43,900 nucleotides of DNA from Lentisphaerota bacterium (GTDB lineage Bacteria; Verrucomicrobiota; Kiritimatiellia; UBA8416; VGWJ01), in contig VGWJ01000019.1 in NCBI GenBank assembly GCA_016873635.1, forward strand, positions 1-43,900, written 5' to 3'. Shown here one piece after another: positions 16,945-26,700 of the stretch. Every line of letters begins with the position of its first letter. Position 1 is the first letter of the stretch. The translations under genes and the position numbers were made by a program. Under the pieces are notes generated by a model. It was not told the origin of the DNA, did no database searches, and worked only from the letters and a program-made list of their open reading frames with translations.

Positions 16945-18828
16945 ATGGTTGGGAAGTCGAGCGCAAAGGCGACAACCAAAACCAGGAAAAGCGGGCCCGG
17001 AAAGTCCGCCGCGCGCTCGAAGCCGGCGGCCCGTTCGCGTCAGGGGCGGGCCGCCGCGCTTGGGCCGGCGCCGGACGCCGAGGTCATGAAGACGGGCGAA
17101 AACGCGCCCGGACTCGAGGAGGCGGGGGCTTCGGACGAAGCCGAAACCGTGGACCTGGCGGCCGCCTACAGCGCGTCGGACGCGGAGGAGGGCGGCGCGG
17201 ACACGCAGAGCCGCGAAGAGCGCAACAAGCAGCTCAAGGCCCTGATCAAGCTGGCCGAGGACCAGGGGTATCTGACGTACGAGGACATCAACGAGGTCAT
17301 TCCCGACGACGTCGTCAGCGCCGACGAGCTTGAGTCCTATCTCGTGCTGCTGCGCAGCATGGACATCGAGATTATCGACTCCTCATCGGTGGACAAGTAC
17401 CGCAAGGAAGCGGAGAAGGAGAAGCAGGCCGGGCGGGGGGCGCGGCTCGACTTCTTCGACGACCCGATCCGCATGTATCTCCACCAGATGGGCCAGGTTC
17501 CGCTTCTGACGCGCGAACAGGAGGTCGAGATATGCAAGCGGATTGAGAAGGCGGAGATCGGGGCGCGCGAGACCTTCAACCGGCTGGGCGTCGCCTCGGA
17601 CATGTACCTGCGGCTGGTGCGGCGGCTGGAGGACGGCAAGGAGCGTTTCGACCGCATCGTGGCCGACAAGTTTGTCGACAGCCGGGACAAGTACATGGCC
17701 ATGCTGCCCAGGACCACGCGCGCCATCGCGCAGTTGCGCGCGCGCCTGGCGCGCCAGTTCCGCGACGCGGGACGCGGCGGGCTTTCCCGGGTCGTGCGCG
17801 CGCGGCGCATGAAGTCCGTGGCCAAGACCCGCGATGCGCTGGCGAAGACGGTGGAGAATCTGCACTTCAAGCAGAAGGTCATCGAGAGCCTGGCCGCCGA
17901 AGCGGAAAGCGCGGGCCGGGAATTCGCGGCCGGAATGACGCGGCTGAATGAACTCGAGAAATCGCACGCAAGCAAGCGGCGCCAGGAAAGGCTCCGCGAA
18001 ACCAGAAAGGAGATCAAGGCCAAGGAAGATACGTACGGTCTGACGCGCGACGAGCTTCCCGGGCGGCTGCTGGAGCTGCGCGAGCATCTGCGCAGCGGGC
18101 ACAAGGCCCGCACGGAGATGGTCGAAGCCAACCTGCGGCTGGTGATCAGCATCGTCAAGAAATACATGAACCGCGGTCTGTCGTTCCTGGACCTGATCCA
18201 GGAGGGCAACACGGGCCTGATGAAGGCCGTTGAGAAATTCGAGTACCGCCGCGGTTACAAGTTCAGCACGTATGCCACCTGGTGGATCCGGCAGGCGGCG
18301 ACGCGAGCGATCGCCGATCAGGCGCGGACGATTCGCATTCCCGTGCACATGATCGAGACGATCAACAAGCTGTTGCGCATTCAGAAACGCCTCGTGCAGG
18401 AGTTCGGGCGCGAGCCTACGCCCGATGAGGCGGCGGCCGAAATGGAGATGCCCGTGGAGAGGGTGCGCGCCGTGTACAAGATGGCGCAACAGCCCATCTC
18501 GCTGCAGAGCCCCATCGGGGAGGGTGAAGACGCCAATTTCGGCGATTTCATCGAAGACAAGTCCGCGGAGAACCCGTCCGAAATGACGGCCTACAGCATG
18601 CTCAAGGAACGGCTCAAAGACGTTCTGGAGACGCTGACGTCCCGCGAGCAGGCCGTGCTGGATTTCCGATTCGGCCTGACCGACGGCTATTCGCGGACCC
18701 TGGAGGAAGTAGGGAAACAGTTCTCGGTAACCCGCGAGCGCATACGCCAGATCGAGGCCAAAGCCCTGCGCAAACTGCGTCACCCGACGCGCATGCGCAA
18801 GCTGGAGGGGTTTCTCGAGATGAAGTAG
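16945..18828 (+). CDS. rpoD: RNA polymerase primary sigma factor (sigma-70)
   Basis: Housekeeping sigma factor, 627 residues. The N-terminal 65 residues are Lys/Arg/Ala-rich. Region 1.1 lies at about 85-145, region 1.2 at about 168-205 ([21 protein letters not shown]), then a charged non-conserved insert. Region 2 is at 390-456 ([20 protein letters not shown], including the -10 recognition helix), region 3 follows, and region 4.2 lies at the end ([20 protein letters not shown]). The start follows GGGGGTG by about 6 bases. The complete region 2.4 and 4.2 motifs predict standard TTGACA/TATAAT recognition, which fits the promoters found elsewhere in this window. Confidence 0.97.
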   Translation: MVGKSSAKATTKTRKSGPGKSAARSKPAARSRQGRAAALGPAPDAEVMKTGENAPGLEEAGASDEAETVDLAAAYSASDAEEGGADTQSREERNKQLKALIKLAEDQGYLTYEDINEVIPDDVVSADELESYLVLLRSMDIEIIDSSSVDKYRKEAEKEKQAGRGARLDFFDDPIRMYLHQMGQVPLLTREQEVEICKRIEKAEIGARETFNRLGVASDMYLRLVRRLEDGKERFDRIVADKFVDSRDKYMAMLPRTTRAIAQLRARLARQFRDAGRGGLSRVVRARRMKSVAKTRDALAKTVENLHFKQKVIESLAAEAESAGREFAAGMTRLNELEKSHASKRRQERLRETRKEIKAKEDTYGLTRDELPGRLLELREHLRSGHKARTEMVEANLRLVISIVKKYMNRGLSFLDLIQEGNTGLMKAVEKFEYRRGYKFSTYATWWIRQAATRAIADQARTIRIPVHMIETINKLLRIQKRLVQEFGREPTPDEAAAEMEMPVERVRAVYKMAQQPISLQSPIGEGEDANFGDFIEDKSAENPSEMTAYSMLKERLKDVLETLTSREQAVLDFRFGLTDGYSRTLEEVGKQFSVTRERIRQIEAKALRKLRHPTRMRKLEGFLEMK

Positions 18829-18885
18829 CCGGCCCCCCAGGGGACGGCGACGGCTGCGCTCGCAAACACCACGCAGGAGATGAAT

Positions 18886-19308
18886 ATGAACCTGTCTGTC
18901 GGCTCATCCAATCCCATGGTTCTGGCCTCCGTATTCGCGCTGGCCTGGTTCATTACCGGGGTCGTCGCGGGAGCGGTGTGGAGAGAAAGACGCACTGTCC
19001 GTCCGGGCGCTCCGGGCGGACGTTCGCGGCGCGAGCGGATCGAAATCTACGCGGGCAACCTGCCCTACGACGTTACGCGCAAGGATCTGGCGAAGCTCTT
19101 CGGGGCGTACGGCGAGGTCGTGTCCGCGCGCGTCATCCAGAACCGCCTGAGCGGGAAGTCCAGGGGCTACGGCTTCCTGGAGATGTCCGACCGGGCGGAA
19201 GCCGCCGCGGCCGTCCAGGCCATGAACGGCAAGGAGCTGAAGGGGCGCAAGCTGGTGGTCAACGAGGCCAAGGCCAACAACCGCCGGCAGCGCCGGGGCG
19301 GGCGCTGA
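18886..19308 (+). CDS. Membrane-anchored RNA recognition motif (RRM) protein
   Basis: A 140-residue protein. Residues 11-31 form a transmembrane segment (MVLASVFALAWFITGVVAGAVW), followed by a basic linker and one RRM domain at about 52-130. RNP2 is IYAGNL and RNP1 is RGYGFLEM, with the last aromatic of RNP1 replaced by Met, and the C-terminal tail is Arg-rich. Small RRM proteins occur in cyanobacteria and other bacteria, but usually without a membrane anchor. The ATG at 18886 is chosen because AGGAG (18875-18879) sits six bases before it but directly abuts the alternative ATG at 18880. Orientation would place the RRM in the cytoplasm by the positive-inside rule. Confidence 0.85.
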   Translation: MNLSVGSSNPMVLASVFALAWFITGVVAGAVWRERRTVRPGAPGGRSRRERIEIYAGNLPYDVTRKDLAKLFGAYGEVVSARVIQNRLSGKSRGYGFLEMSDRAEAAAAVQAMNGKELKGRKLVVNEAKANNRRQRRGGR

Positions 19309-19338
19309 TGCGGCGCGACGGGACGTCGTTCCCGGCAG

Positions 19339-19370
19339 CCGGGGACCGCAGGGTCCCCGGTTCGTTTTTT
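19339..19370 (+). terminator. Intrinsic terminator after the RRM gene
   Basis: A 9-bp stem CCGGGGACC / GGTCCCCGG with a four-base loop, then TTCGTTTTTT. It is well placed 30 bases after the RRM stop and separates rpoD-RRM from the TPR-ExbBD operon. Confidence 0.88.
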
Positions 19371-19457
19371 CGCGGTTCCCGCCCTTGTTTTTCGGGGGAG
19401 CATAAGCTATGTCACGAATAACGGCGGATAAGCTTCGCCGGCGGGAGGTGGGTGTCC

Positions 19458-22400
19458 ATGTCGCAACGGAATACCATGCGTTTTCTGGCGTCAGTGTGCT
19501 GCCTGGCCTGCGTGGCCTTGGCGGCGGGTGAGGAAGCCAAGACCGACCGCGCCCTGGAGATCTACTTCAGCGCGAACGCCCTGTACAACCGCAAGCTCTA
19601 CGCGCTGGCCGCGGCGGAGTACAAGACGCTTCTGAAGGATTTTCCCGCGCACGAGAAGGCCGCCCGCGGGCGGCTGGGCCTGGCCCTCAGCCTTTACGGC
19701 GCCGCCCAGTATGCCGAGGCCGAGCCCCTGCTGCGGGCCGTCTCGGCCGAAACGCGCGGCGACGAACAGCAGGAAACGCGCGTGCTTCACGGCCAGTGCC
19801 TGCTGCAGCTCGATCGGCCGGCCGACGCCGAGGGCGTGCTGGCCGGCGCCGCCGCCGCCAACGCCGGCAAGTTCAAGTCGGCGGCGCTCGTGAGCCTGAC
19901 GGAGGCCCTCTTCCGGCAGGAGAAATGGCCCGAGGTGGCGCGCCGCAGCGACGAGTTGCTCAAGCTGGACGCCGACAGCCCCCAGGCCGTCCGGGCGCGC
20001 TTCCAGGGCGCCGTGGCGCGCTACCGCACGGCCGCGTACGCGGACGCCGCCGCCGTGTTCGAGCAGCTTGTGAAACCCACCGCGTCCACGCCCCTCCACC
20101 ACCAGACCGCTTTCCTGCTGGGCGAGTGCCGGCGCCAGATGGGCGACCTTGAAGCGGCCGCCACGCAATATGCCGCGGCCGCGGCCGAAAAGGACGGCCC
20201 CTTTGCGGGCGAAGCCGTCTTCAGGCTGGGCTTCGTCCGCTTCACGCAGGGCCGGCACGACGACGCGATCCGCGAATTCGAAGCGTATCTCAAGGCGCAT
20301 CCGGAAGGCGAGACCAGCGACCGCGCGCGCCTTTACGCGGGCCAGTGCCGCGTGGAGAAGAAAGACTACGCCAACGCCGAGGCCGCGCTGCGCCCGCTGA
20401 CCTCGAAGCCCGCGGTGGCGGGCGACGCGACGCTGTGGCTGGCGCGCGCCTTCGCGCGCCAGAACAAGCCGGCCGAGGCCGCGGCGGCGATTGAGGCGCA
20501 CCTGCCTTCGGCCAAGGATCCGGCGCTTCTGCCCGGGCTGCTCTACGACCTGGGGCGCGCGCGCATGGAGCAGCAGAAATACGCCGAGGCGGCCCAGGCC
20601 TTCGGACGCGTGGCGACGGAGTTCGGCGCCTGGGAACAGGCGCCCGAAGCGCGGCACATGCAGGCCCTGGCCCTGCATCGGGCCGGAGATTTCGCGCGGA
20701 GCCTGGCGGCCTGCGCCGCGTTCCTGGAGAAGCACAAGGCGCACGCGGCGGCGCCCGAGGTGGCGTTCATGCGCGCGGAGAACCTCCTCCTGCTCGAGCG
20801 CTACGACGAGGCCGCCGCCGCCTACGGCGAGCTGCTGAAGGCCGCCCCCGAGGGCGCGCACGCCGACGAGTGCCGTTTCCGCCTGGGCCTGCTGTGCCAC
20901 CGCGGGCAGGACTGGGAGGGCGCCGTGCGCGAACTGCTGCCCCTCGCGCAGAAGAAGGTCGCCGGCGAACTGTACGCGCCCCTGCCGTTCCTGCTCGGCG
21001 ACGCCTATTTCAGCCGCGGCGAATGGGATCCGGCCGTCGAGCAGCTCGAGGCGTTCGCCAACGCGCAGCCCGGCGCCGCCAACCGCGACGTGGCGCTGCT
21101 GAAGGCGGGCCTGGCCCGCGCGCGCAAGGACGACGCGGCGGGCGCCGTAACGCGCCTGCGCGAGCTGGCCGACAAGCATCCGCAGAGCCCGCACCGCTCA
21201 ATGGGCCTGCTGGAGCTGGGGCGGCTGCTGTACGAGGGCGGAAAAGCCGCCGAGGCCAAGCAGGCGCTCTCCGGCGTGCCGGCCGACGAGAAGGACCTGG
21301 AAATCGCGGCCCAGGCGGCCTACTACCTCGGATGGGTGGCGCTCGCGGAGAAGAACGACGCCGAAGCGCAGGCGCGCTTCGGCGTCGTGGCGGACAAGCA
21401 CGGGGCCAGCTCGGTGGCCGCCGACGCCATTCTGCAGCTCGGCAACGTGCGGCTGCGTACCGGCGACCTGAGCGGCGCGCAGGCCGCCCTGGAACGCCTC
21501 ATTAAGGACTACCCCAAACGCGAGAAGGCGGACTTCGCTTCCTTCTACCTCGGACTGGCCCTGGCGCGGCAGTCGCAGTGGGAAAAAGCGCTGCCGCATT
21601 TCCGGTCGGTGCTGGAAACCAAGGACTCATCCCTTCGCGACCGCGCCATGTACGAAAGCGCCTGGTGCCATAAACGGCTCAACAGGGCCGCCGAGGCCGC
21701 CAAACAGTACACGGCTCTCCTGGCCGAGTTCCCGCAAAGCGACCTGGCCCACCAGGCCGCGTTCGAGCTGGCCGAGCTGGAGTTCGACGAGCGCAAATAC
21801 GACGACGCGGTCAAGCGGCTCTCGGGCGTGCTTGCCGCGACGCAGGACAAGGCCCTGGCGGAGCAGGTCGTCTACCGGCTGGGCTGGGCCCAGGCGGGCA
21901 GGAACGATCCCGCCGCCGCCGCGCAGGCCTTCGAGAAGCTCATCGCGGAATTCCCGCAGACGCGCTTCCTTGCGCCGGCTTCGTTCCAGGCGGGCGAAGC
22001 GCGGATGAAACTGCAGGAGACCGACAAGGCGCGCGACCACTTCGCCCGCGCCGCGGCGCAAAAGGAGCCCGCCGACGTGCGCGAGGCCGCGCTGCTGCGC
22101 CTGGGCGAAACCCAGGCGCTGACCGGCCGGTGGGCGGAGTCCGGCGGGTCCTACACGACGCTGCTGAACGAGTTCCCGCAGAGCGCGTGGAAGCGCCGGG
22201 CGTTGCTGGGCGTGGGCTGGGCGCGGGAGAACCAGCGCCAGCACGCGCCGGCCATCGAGGCCTACAATCAGGTCCTGGCGTCCGGGGAGGCGGACGAGAC
22301 CGCGGCGCGCGCGCAGTTCCAGGTCGGCGAATGCCTCTTCGCGATGCAGCAGTACGAGCAGGCCATCCAGGCCCTGATCAAGGTCAGCGTCTCATACGCC

Positions 22401-22574
22401 TATCCCGCCTGGAGCTCCCGGGCGCTGCTGGAAGTGGGGCGCGCGCTGGAGATGCTGAAGAAGACGGACGAGGCCCGGGCGCAATACGAGGAGGTCGCGC
22501 GCGACTACGCGGACAGCGACGCGGCCGCGGTGGCCAGGGAGAAGCTTCAGGCGTTGAGCGCGTCCAAACCGTGA
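19458..22574 (+). CDS. Large periplasmic tetratricopeptide repeat (TPR) protein
   Basis: A 1038-residue exported protein: a signal peptide (MRFLASVCCLACVALAAG) followed almost entirely by TPR-like helical pairs of the tol-pal YbgF/BamD type (for example ALYNRKLYALAAAEYKTLLK, AVFRLGFVRFTQGRHDDAI, AAYYLGWVALAEKNDAEAQ). I estimate 20 or more repeats, but did not count them rigorously. The ATG at 19458 is preferred to GTG 19452 because GGGAGG lies 9 rather than 3 bases upstream. It is the first gene of an operon with ExbB, ExbD and a TolB/TonB-like fusion. In Tol systems a TPR protein (CpoB/YbgF) works beside TolQR, so a periplasmic scaffold role is likely. Confidence 0.88.
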   Translation: MSQRNTMRFLASVCCLACVALAAGEEAKTDRALEIYFSANALYNRKLYALAAAEYKTLLKDFPAHEKAARGRLGLALSLYGAAQYAEAEPLLRAVSAETRGDEQQETRVLHGQCLLQLDRPADAEGVLAGAAAANAGKFKSAALVSLTEALFRQEKWPEVARRSDELLKLDADSPQAVRARFQGAVARYRTAAYADAAAVFEQLVKPTASTPLHHQTAFLLGECRRQMGDLEAAATQYAAAAAEKDGPFAGEAVFRLGFVRFTQGRHDDAIREFEAYLKAHPEGETSDRARLYAGQCRVEKKDYANAEAALRPLTSKPAVAGDATLWLARAFARQNKPAEAAAAIEAHLPSAKDPALLPGLLYDLGRARMEQQKYAEAAQAFGRVATEFGAWEQAPEARHMQALALHRAGDFARSLAACAAFLEKHKAHAAAPEVAFMRAENLLLLERYDEAAAAYGELLKAAPEGAHADECRFRLGLLCHRGQDWEGAVRELLPLAQKKVAGELYAPLPFLLGDAYFSRGEWDPAVEQLEAFANAQPGAANRDVALLKAGLARARKDDAAGAVTRLRELADKHPQSPHRSMGLLELGRLLYEGGKAAEAKQALSGVPADEKDLEIAAQAAYYLGWVALAEKNDAEAQARFGVVADKHGASSVAADAILQLGNVRLRTGDLSGAQAALERLIKDYPKREKADFASFYLGLALARQSQWEKALPHFRSVLETKDSSLRDRAMYESAWCHKRLNRAAEAAKQYTALLAEFPQSDLAHQAAFELAELEFDERKYDDAVKRLSGVLAATQDKALAEQVVYRLGWAQAGRNDPAAAAQAFEKLIAEFPQTRFLAPASFQAGEARMKLQETDKARDHFARAAAQKEPADVREAALLRLGETQALTGRWAESGGSYTTLLNEFPQSAWKRRALLGVGWARENQRQHAPAIEAYNQVLASGEADETAARAQFQVGECLFAMQQYEQAIQALIKVSVSYAYPAWSSRALLEVGRALEMLKKTDEARAQYEEVARDYADSDAAAVAREKLQALSASKP

Positions 22575-22599
22575 CGCGGAACAAGCGAAGGGAGATGCG

Positions 22600-23340
22600 A
22601 TGAACCGGAACAAACCCGTTCTTGCCGCGGCCGCGATGATACTGGCCCTGGCCCTGGTGACGAAGGCGCTGGCGCAGCTTGCGGCGGATGCGCCGGCCGA
22701 AGGCGAGCCGGCCAAGGAAACGATGCTCTCGCTTGTGCGCAAGGGCGGACCGGTCATGTTTCCGCTGGGGCTGTGTTCGCTCCTGGGCCTGGCGCTCTCC
22801 ATCGAAAGGTTCATCAGTCTCTCGCGGAAGCGCATCATTCCGCCGCGCCTGATGGAGGATCTGCAGGCGCGCATGCGCGACGGCACGAAGGGCGCCGCGG
22901 AGGCCGTCCGCGCATGCGACGAATCGCGCGCGCCGGCGGGCCGGGTCTTCAAGGCCGGGCTGATGTGCCTGCCCATGGGATCCGCCGCCGTCGAGAAGGC
23001 CATCGAAGACGCGGGCGGCCGGGAGGCCGACAAGCTCAAACGCAGCCTGCGCGGGCTCGCGGTGGTCGGCTCGATCTCGCCGCTGCTCGGCCTGCTCGGA
23101 ACCGTCTACGGCCTGATTGACGTGTTTCAGACCGCGTCGCTGGGCGGCATGGGCAAGGCCGACCTGCTGGCCAAGGGCATTTACGAGGCCCTGGTGACCA
23201 CCGCCGCGGGACTGACCATCGCCATTCCGGTGGTGCTGGTGTACCAGTACCTGAACACTAAAGTCGACGGTCTGGTGGACGAGATGGACGAGCTGGGCAT
23301 GGTCTTCATGGCGTCCTGCGTCCCGGGCCGGGAGCGCTGA
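22600..23340 (+). CDS. exbB: MotA/TolQ/ExbB proton channel family protein
   Basis: Inner-membrane subunit (246 residues) of a proton-driven motor. An N-terminal signal-like hydrophobic segment (about 8-25) precedes the core TolQ/ExbB fold: one membrane helix (MFPLGLCSLLGLALSIERFI), a cytoplasmic helical domain, and two more helices with the family motif (ISPLLGLLGTVYGLIDVF and TTAAGLTIAIPVVLVYQYL). GGGAGATGCG precedes the ATG. It starts 25 bases after the TPR gene and 16 bases before exbD. ExbB versus TolQ cannot be decided by sequence; I name it for the family. Confidence 0.92.
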   Translation: MNRNKPVLAAAAMILALALVTKALAQLAADAPAEGEPAKETMLSLVRKGGPVMFPLGLCSLLGLALSIERFISLSRKRIIPPRLMEDLQARMRDGTKGAAEAVRACDESRAPAGRVFKAGLMCLPMGSAAVEKAIEDAGGREADKLKRSLRGLAVVGSISPLLGLLGTVYGLIDVFQTASLGGMGKADLLAKGIYEALVTTAAGLTIAIPVVLVYQYLNTKVDGLVDEMDELGMVFMASCVPGRER

Positions 23341-23356
23341 GCGGAACGTTCCAACG

Positions 23357-23770
23357 ATGAGAATCAAGCGGTCAACCGAAGGCGACAGCGACATAATCAA
23401 CCTGACGCCGCTGATCGACATGATGTTCATCATGGTCATCTTCTTCTCGCTGAGCTCGTCGTTCCGCGAGGAGGAGCGCGACATCAAGGTCAACCTTCCG
23501 GAAAGCGCGGAGGGTCGGACGATCAGCGCCGCGGCGAAGTTGATCGTGATTAACGTGCGCCGCGACGGCAGCTTCGTGGTCGCTAACCGGACGGTAACGG
23601 TCGACGAACTGCGGGAGATGATTTTCGAGGCGGTGCGGGCGGCGCCCGATCAGAAGGTGCTGATTCGCGGCGACCGCGAGGCGCTGCACGGGCACGTGGC
23701 CGTTGCCGTGGCCCTGTGCAAGCGCGCCGGTGTCCACGAGGCCAATATCGGCTACCAGTTGCCGCGCTGA
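23357..23770 (+). CDS. exbD: ExbD/TolR family biopolymer transport protein
   Basis: A 137-residue protein with one N-terminal membrane helix carrying the essential proton-coupling aspartate (NLTPLIDMMFIMVIFF, Asp about residue 21) and a periplasmic domain with the usual KVLIRGDREALHGHVAVAV pattern. With the ExbB-type neighbour it forms a proton-motive-force-driven complex. Its stop overlaps the ATG of the fusion gene (TGATG), so the two are translationally coupled, strong evidence that the fusion protein is the effector of this motor. Confidence 0.93.
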   Translation: MRIKRSTEGDSDIINLTPLIDMMFIMVIFFSLSSSFREEERDIKVNLPESAEGRTISAAAKLIVINVRRDGSFVVANRTVTVDELREMIFEAVRAAPDQKVLIRGDREALHGHVAVAVALCKRAGVHEANIGYQLPR

Positions 23771-26700
23771 TGACGCCCAAACCACACGAGACGCTGCCGG
23801 CAAAGCTGGGATCGTTCTGCCGCCGGCGGGCGGGCCGGCTTGTCGCCGCCGTTTTTGCCGCGGCCGCGGCCGCGGTCGCGTGGCTGTGCTTCAGCCCCGG
23901 GTCGCCGTGGCTGTACTACACCGACGGCATCGCGATCCGCCAGCTTTCCTCCGATGCGACGCTGCGTTACGTGCTCTGGGAGCGGCCCGCTCCGCTGCCG
24001 GGCGCGTTCAACACGGCCGCCGACGTGTACGAGCCGTGCATCAGCGCCGACGGCAGCCTGATGGTGTTCACGCGCGGGCGGGCGCGGAACAACGCCGATC
24101 TCTTCGCCTGCCGCTGGGACGGTCAAAGCTGGGGCGCGGCCGAGCCGCTGAAGGACGTCAACACCGCCGCCGACGAGCTGGGGCCGGCGCTCAGCCCGGA
24201 CGGCAAGCACCTGTATTTCTACTCCGACCGCCCGGGCGGCGCGGGCGGCTACGACATCTGGGTGGCGCTGTGGGACGGCTACGCCTGGACCGCGCCCGCG
24301 GCGCTGGGCGAGCCGGTCAACTCGGTCTTCAACGAATACGGCCCGGCGCTTTCGCCCGGGGGCGACCGCCTGTACTTCTCCTCCAACCGCCCGCGGCGCG
24401 ACCTCAGCGACGAGGAACGCCGCGCCTGGCAGGCCACGCTGCGCGAACTGCTGCACCACGGCGACTACGACATATTCGCCGCCGAGCTTCTCTGGGCGCC
24501 CGCGGAGGAGTCGGCGCCGCTGCCGCCGTTGCCGCGCGTGGAGAAGGCGGAGCGCGTGAAGGAGCTGAACTCGCCGGCGGACGAGGGTGAAGTGGCCGTG
24601 ACGCCGCGCGGCGATTTCCTTTATTTCGCCTCGAACCGGGAGGGCGGGCTGGGCGGATTCGACATCTACCGCGCGCGCATGTTGCACGGCGCAATCCTGC
24701 CGCCCGAGAACCTGGGCCGGCCGGCCAACTCGCGGTTCAACGAAATGGATCCGGCCCTGCGCCTGGAGGGCTTCGGCCTGGTGTTCAGTTCGAACCGTGA
24801 GGAAGCGGACCCGCTGAACTACCGTTTGTATGCCACCACGTCGCGCGACGTGATCCTGCGCCGCGATTTCGGCGCGGCGCGCCTTCTGCTGCTGTCGCTG
24901 GCGCGGGTGAAGTGGTGGCTGGCCGCGCTGCCGCTGGCGATCGCGGCGCTGATGTACCTGCTGCGGCACCTGCTGCATCCGGAGCTGCGGCGGCAGCACA
25001 GCCTGCTGCACCGCTGCCTGCTGCTCTCGGCGCTGGTGCACATGATGGTGCTCGCCCTGATGGCCTTCTGGATCATCTCGGCCGAGATGATCCGCACCAT
25101 GGGCGAGCCGGCCATGGCGGTCGACCTGGATCTCGACGCGCTCGCGCGGGAGCGCATCGCGCTGGATATCCGCGAGGAAGTCACCCAGCTGCCGGAGACG
25201 CCCGACGCGCTCATCGTCGAGCAGGCGGAGCGGCGCCTCCCGATTCCCGAAATCGAGCGGGCCGAGTCGCCGGCCGACCCGCTGGTGTCGGCCGACGTGG
25301 CGCTGCTCGCCTTCGCCGAGCCCGTGGCCGTCGAACGGGAGCGGCCGCTCGAGGAAATGCCCGCCAGCCGCGCGGATGAGGTGCGCCTGGAGGAACTCGA
25401 GATCGCGCCTTCGGCGCTGCGCATGGAGGAGAGGCAGGCGCCCGCGCCGGCCGCCGCGCCCGAGGAGCCGCGCGCCGTTCCGCCGCCCTCGTCCGCCTCC
25501 GCGCCGGAACACAGCGCGCCCGCGCCGCCGCGGCCCCGGGAACGGACGCCCGAGCTCGCGGCCACGACGGTGGCCGCGGAGCCCGCGAGGCCGCCGGCCG
25601 CGCCGGCGCCGGAAGCGGTTCCGCCCGCGGAAGCCCTGGAAGCCGGCCTGCCGGTCGTCGTTCCCGCGGTCGCCGCCGCGATGCCCGTCCTGGAAATGGA
25701 CGGCGCGCCGGAGCGCGAGCGGGGCATGCCGGAAAGGGTCCTGGCCATGGCCGCGCCCGGCGCCGCTGCGCGCGCGGAGAAGGCGCTGCCCGCGCCGGCC
25801 GCGCCGGAAACAACGCGCGTCCGGCCGGACGCCGAACCGGCCCGCGAGACCCCGGTCTCAGCCGTGCCGATGCCGGAGGAGATACGCGAGGCCGACACGG
25901 CAGGCGCCCCGCGACTGGCAAGCCCCGCCGTCGCGCAAACGCCGGAAAGGCGGAGCGTCTCGCTGCCGGCCATGGAAGCGGCGCCGCGGGGGCAGGCCGT
26001 GACCAACGGCGCGGAAATCGTGCTGGCCATGAAGGCGCGGGCGGAGCGTCCGGCCGCGGAAGCGGTGCCCGCGCAGGGCGGGCCGCGGGCGGACCGGCCG
26101 CGGCCGCGCGCCGAAGCCGGCAGCCTGCCGGCGCGCACCGCGGTTGAAGCCGCGCCGGCTCCGGAGGCGGCGGCGCCCGAACCGGCTCTGGCGGCGGCGC
26201 AGGCCGCGGCGGCGAGCGCTCCGCCGGCCGCCGCGCAGGCCGCGCTGCGGATGGAACGGCGGCCGACTCCGCGCCGGAGCGGGGCGCCGGCGCGGGCCGC
26301 GGCGATCGAGGACGTTGTGCGGGCCGCGCCGGGCAGCGGCCTCGTGGTGGCCGCACCCGGCCCGTCCGCGCCCAATCCGCGGCCGGCCGTCAGGGGCGGC
26401 GAAAAACCGCTCCCCGGGGCGGTGATCGTTGCGGCCGCGGAGCGTCCCGCGCCGCTTCCAAGGCTGAACGGGGTAGGGAACATCGCCACGCGCCAGTTGC
26501 CCGCCATGGACGTGGGAACGGAACTGAAGATGGAAACCCGCGAGCTCACCAGCGTGGTGCACTACGCCCTGCGCCGCCCCGAGGCGCGCGGCCGGATCAT
26601 CGTGGCCCTGGGCGGCAGCGAGGAGTCCGAAGCCACGGTGCGGCGCGCGCTGGACTGGTTCACGCGAACGCAGGAGGCCGACGGGCACTGGGACATCGCG

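Noticed and set aside
17383-18783. 466-codon minus-strand frame over rpoD
   Set aside because: A shadow of rpoD; its translation resembles no protein and rpoD is certain.
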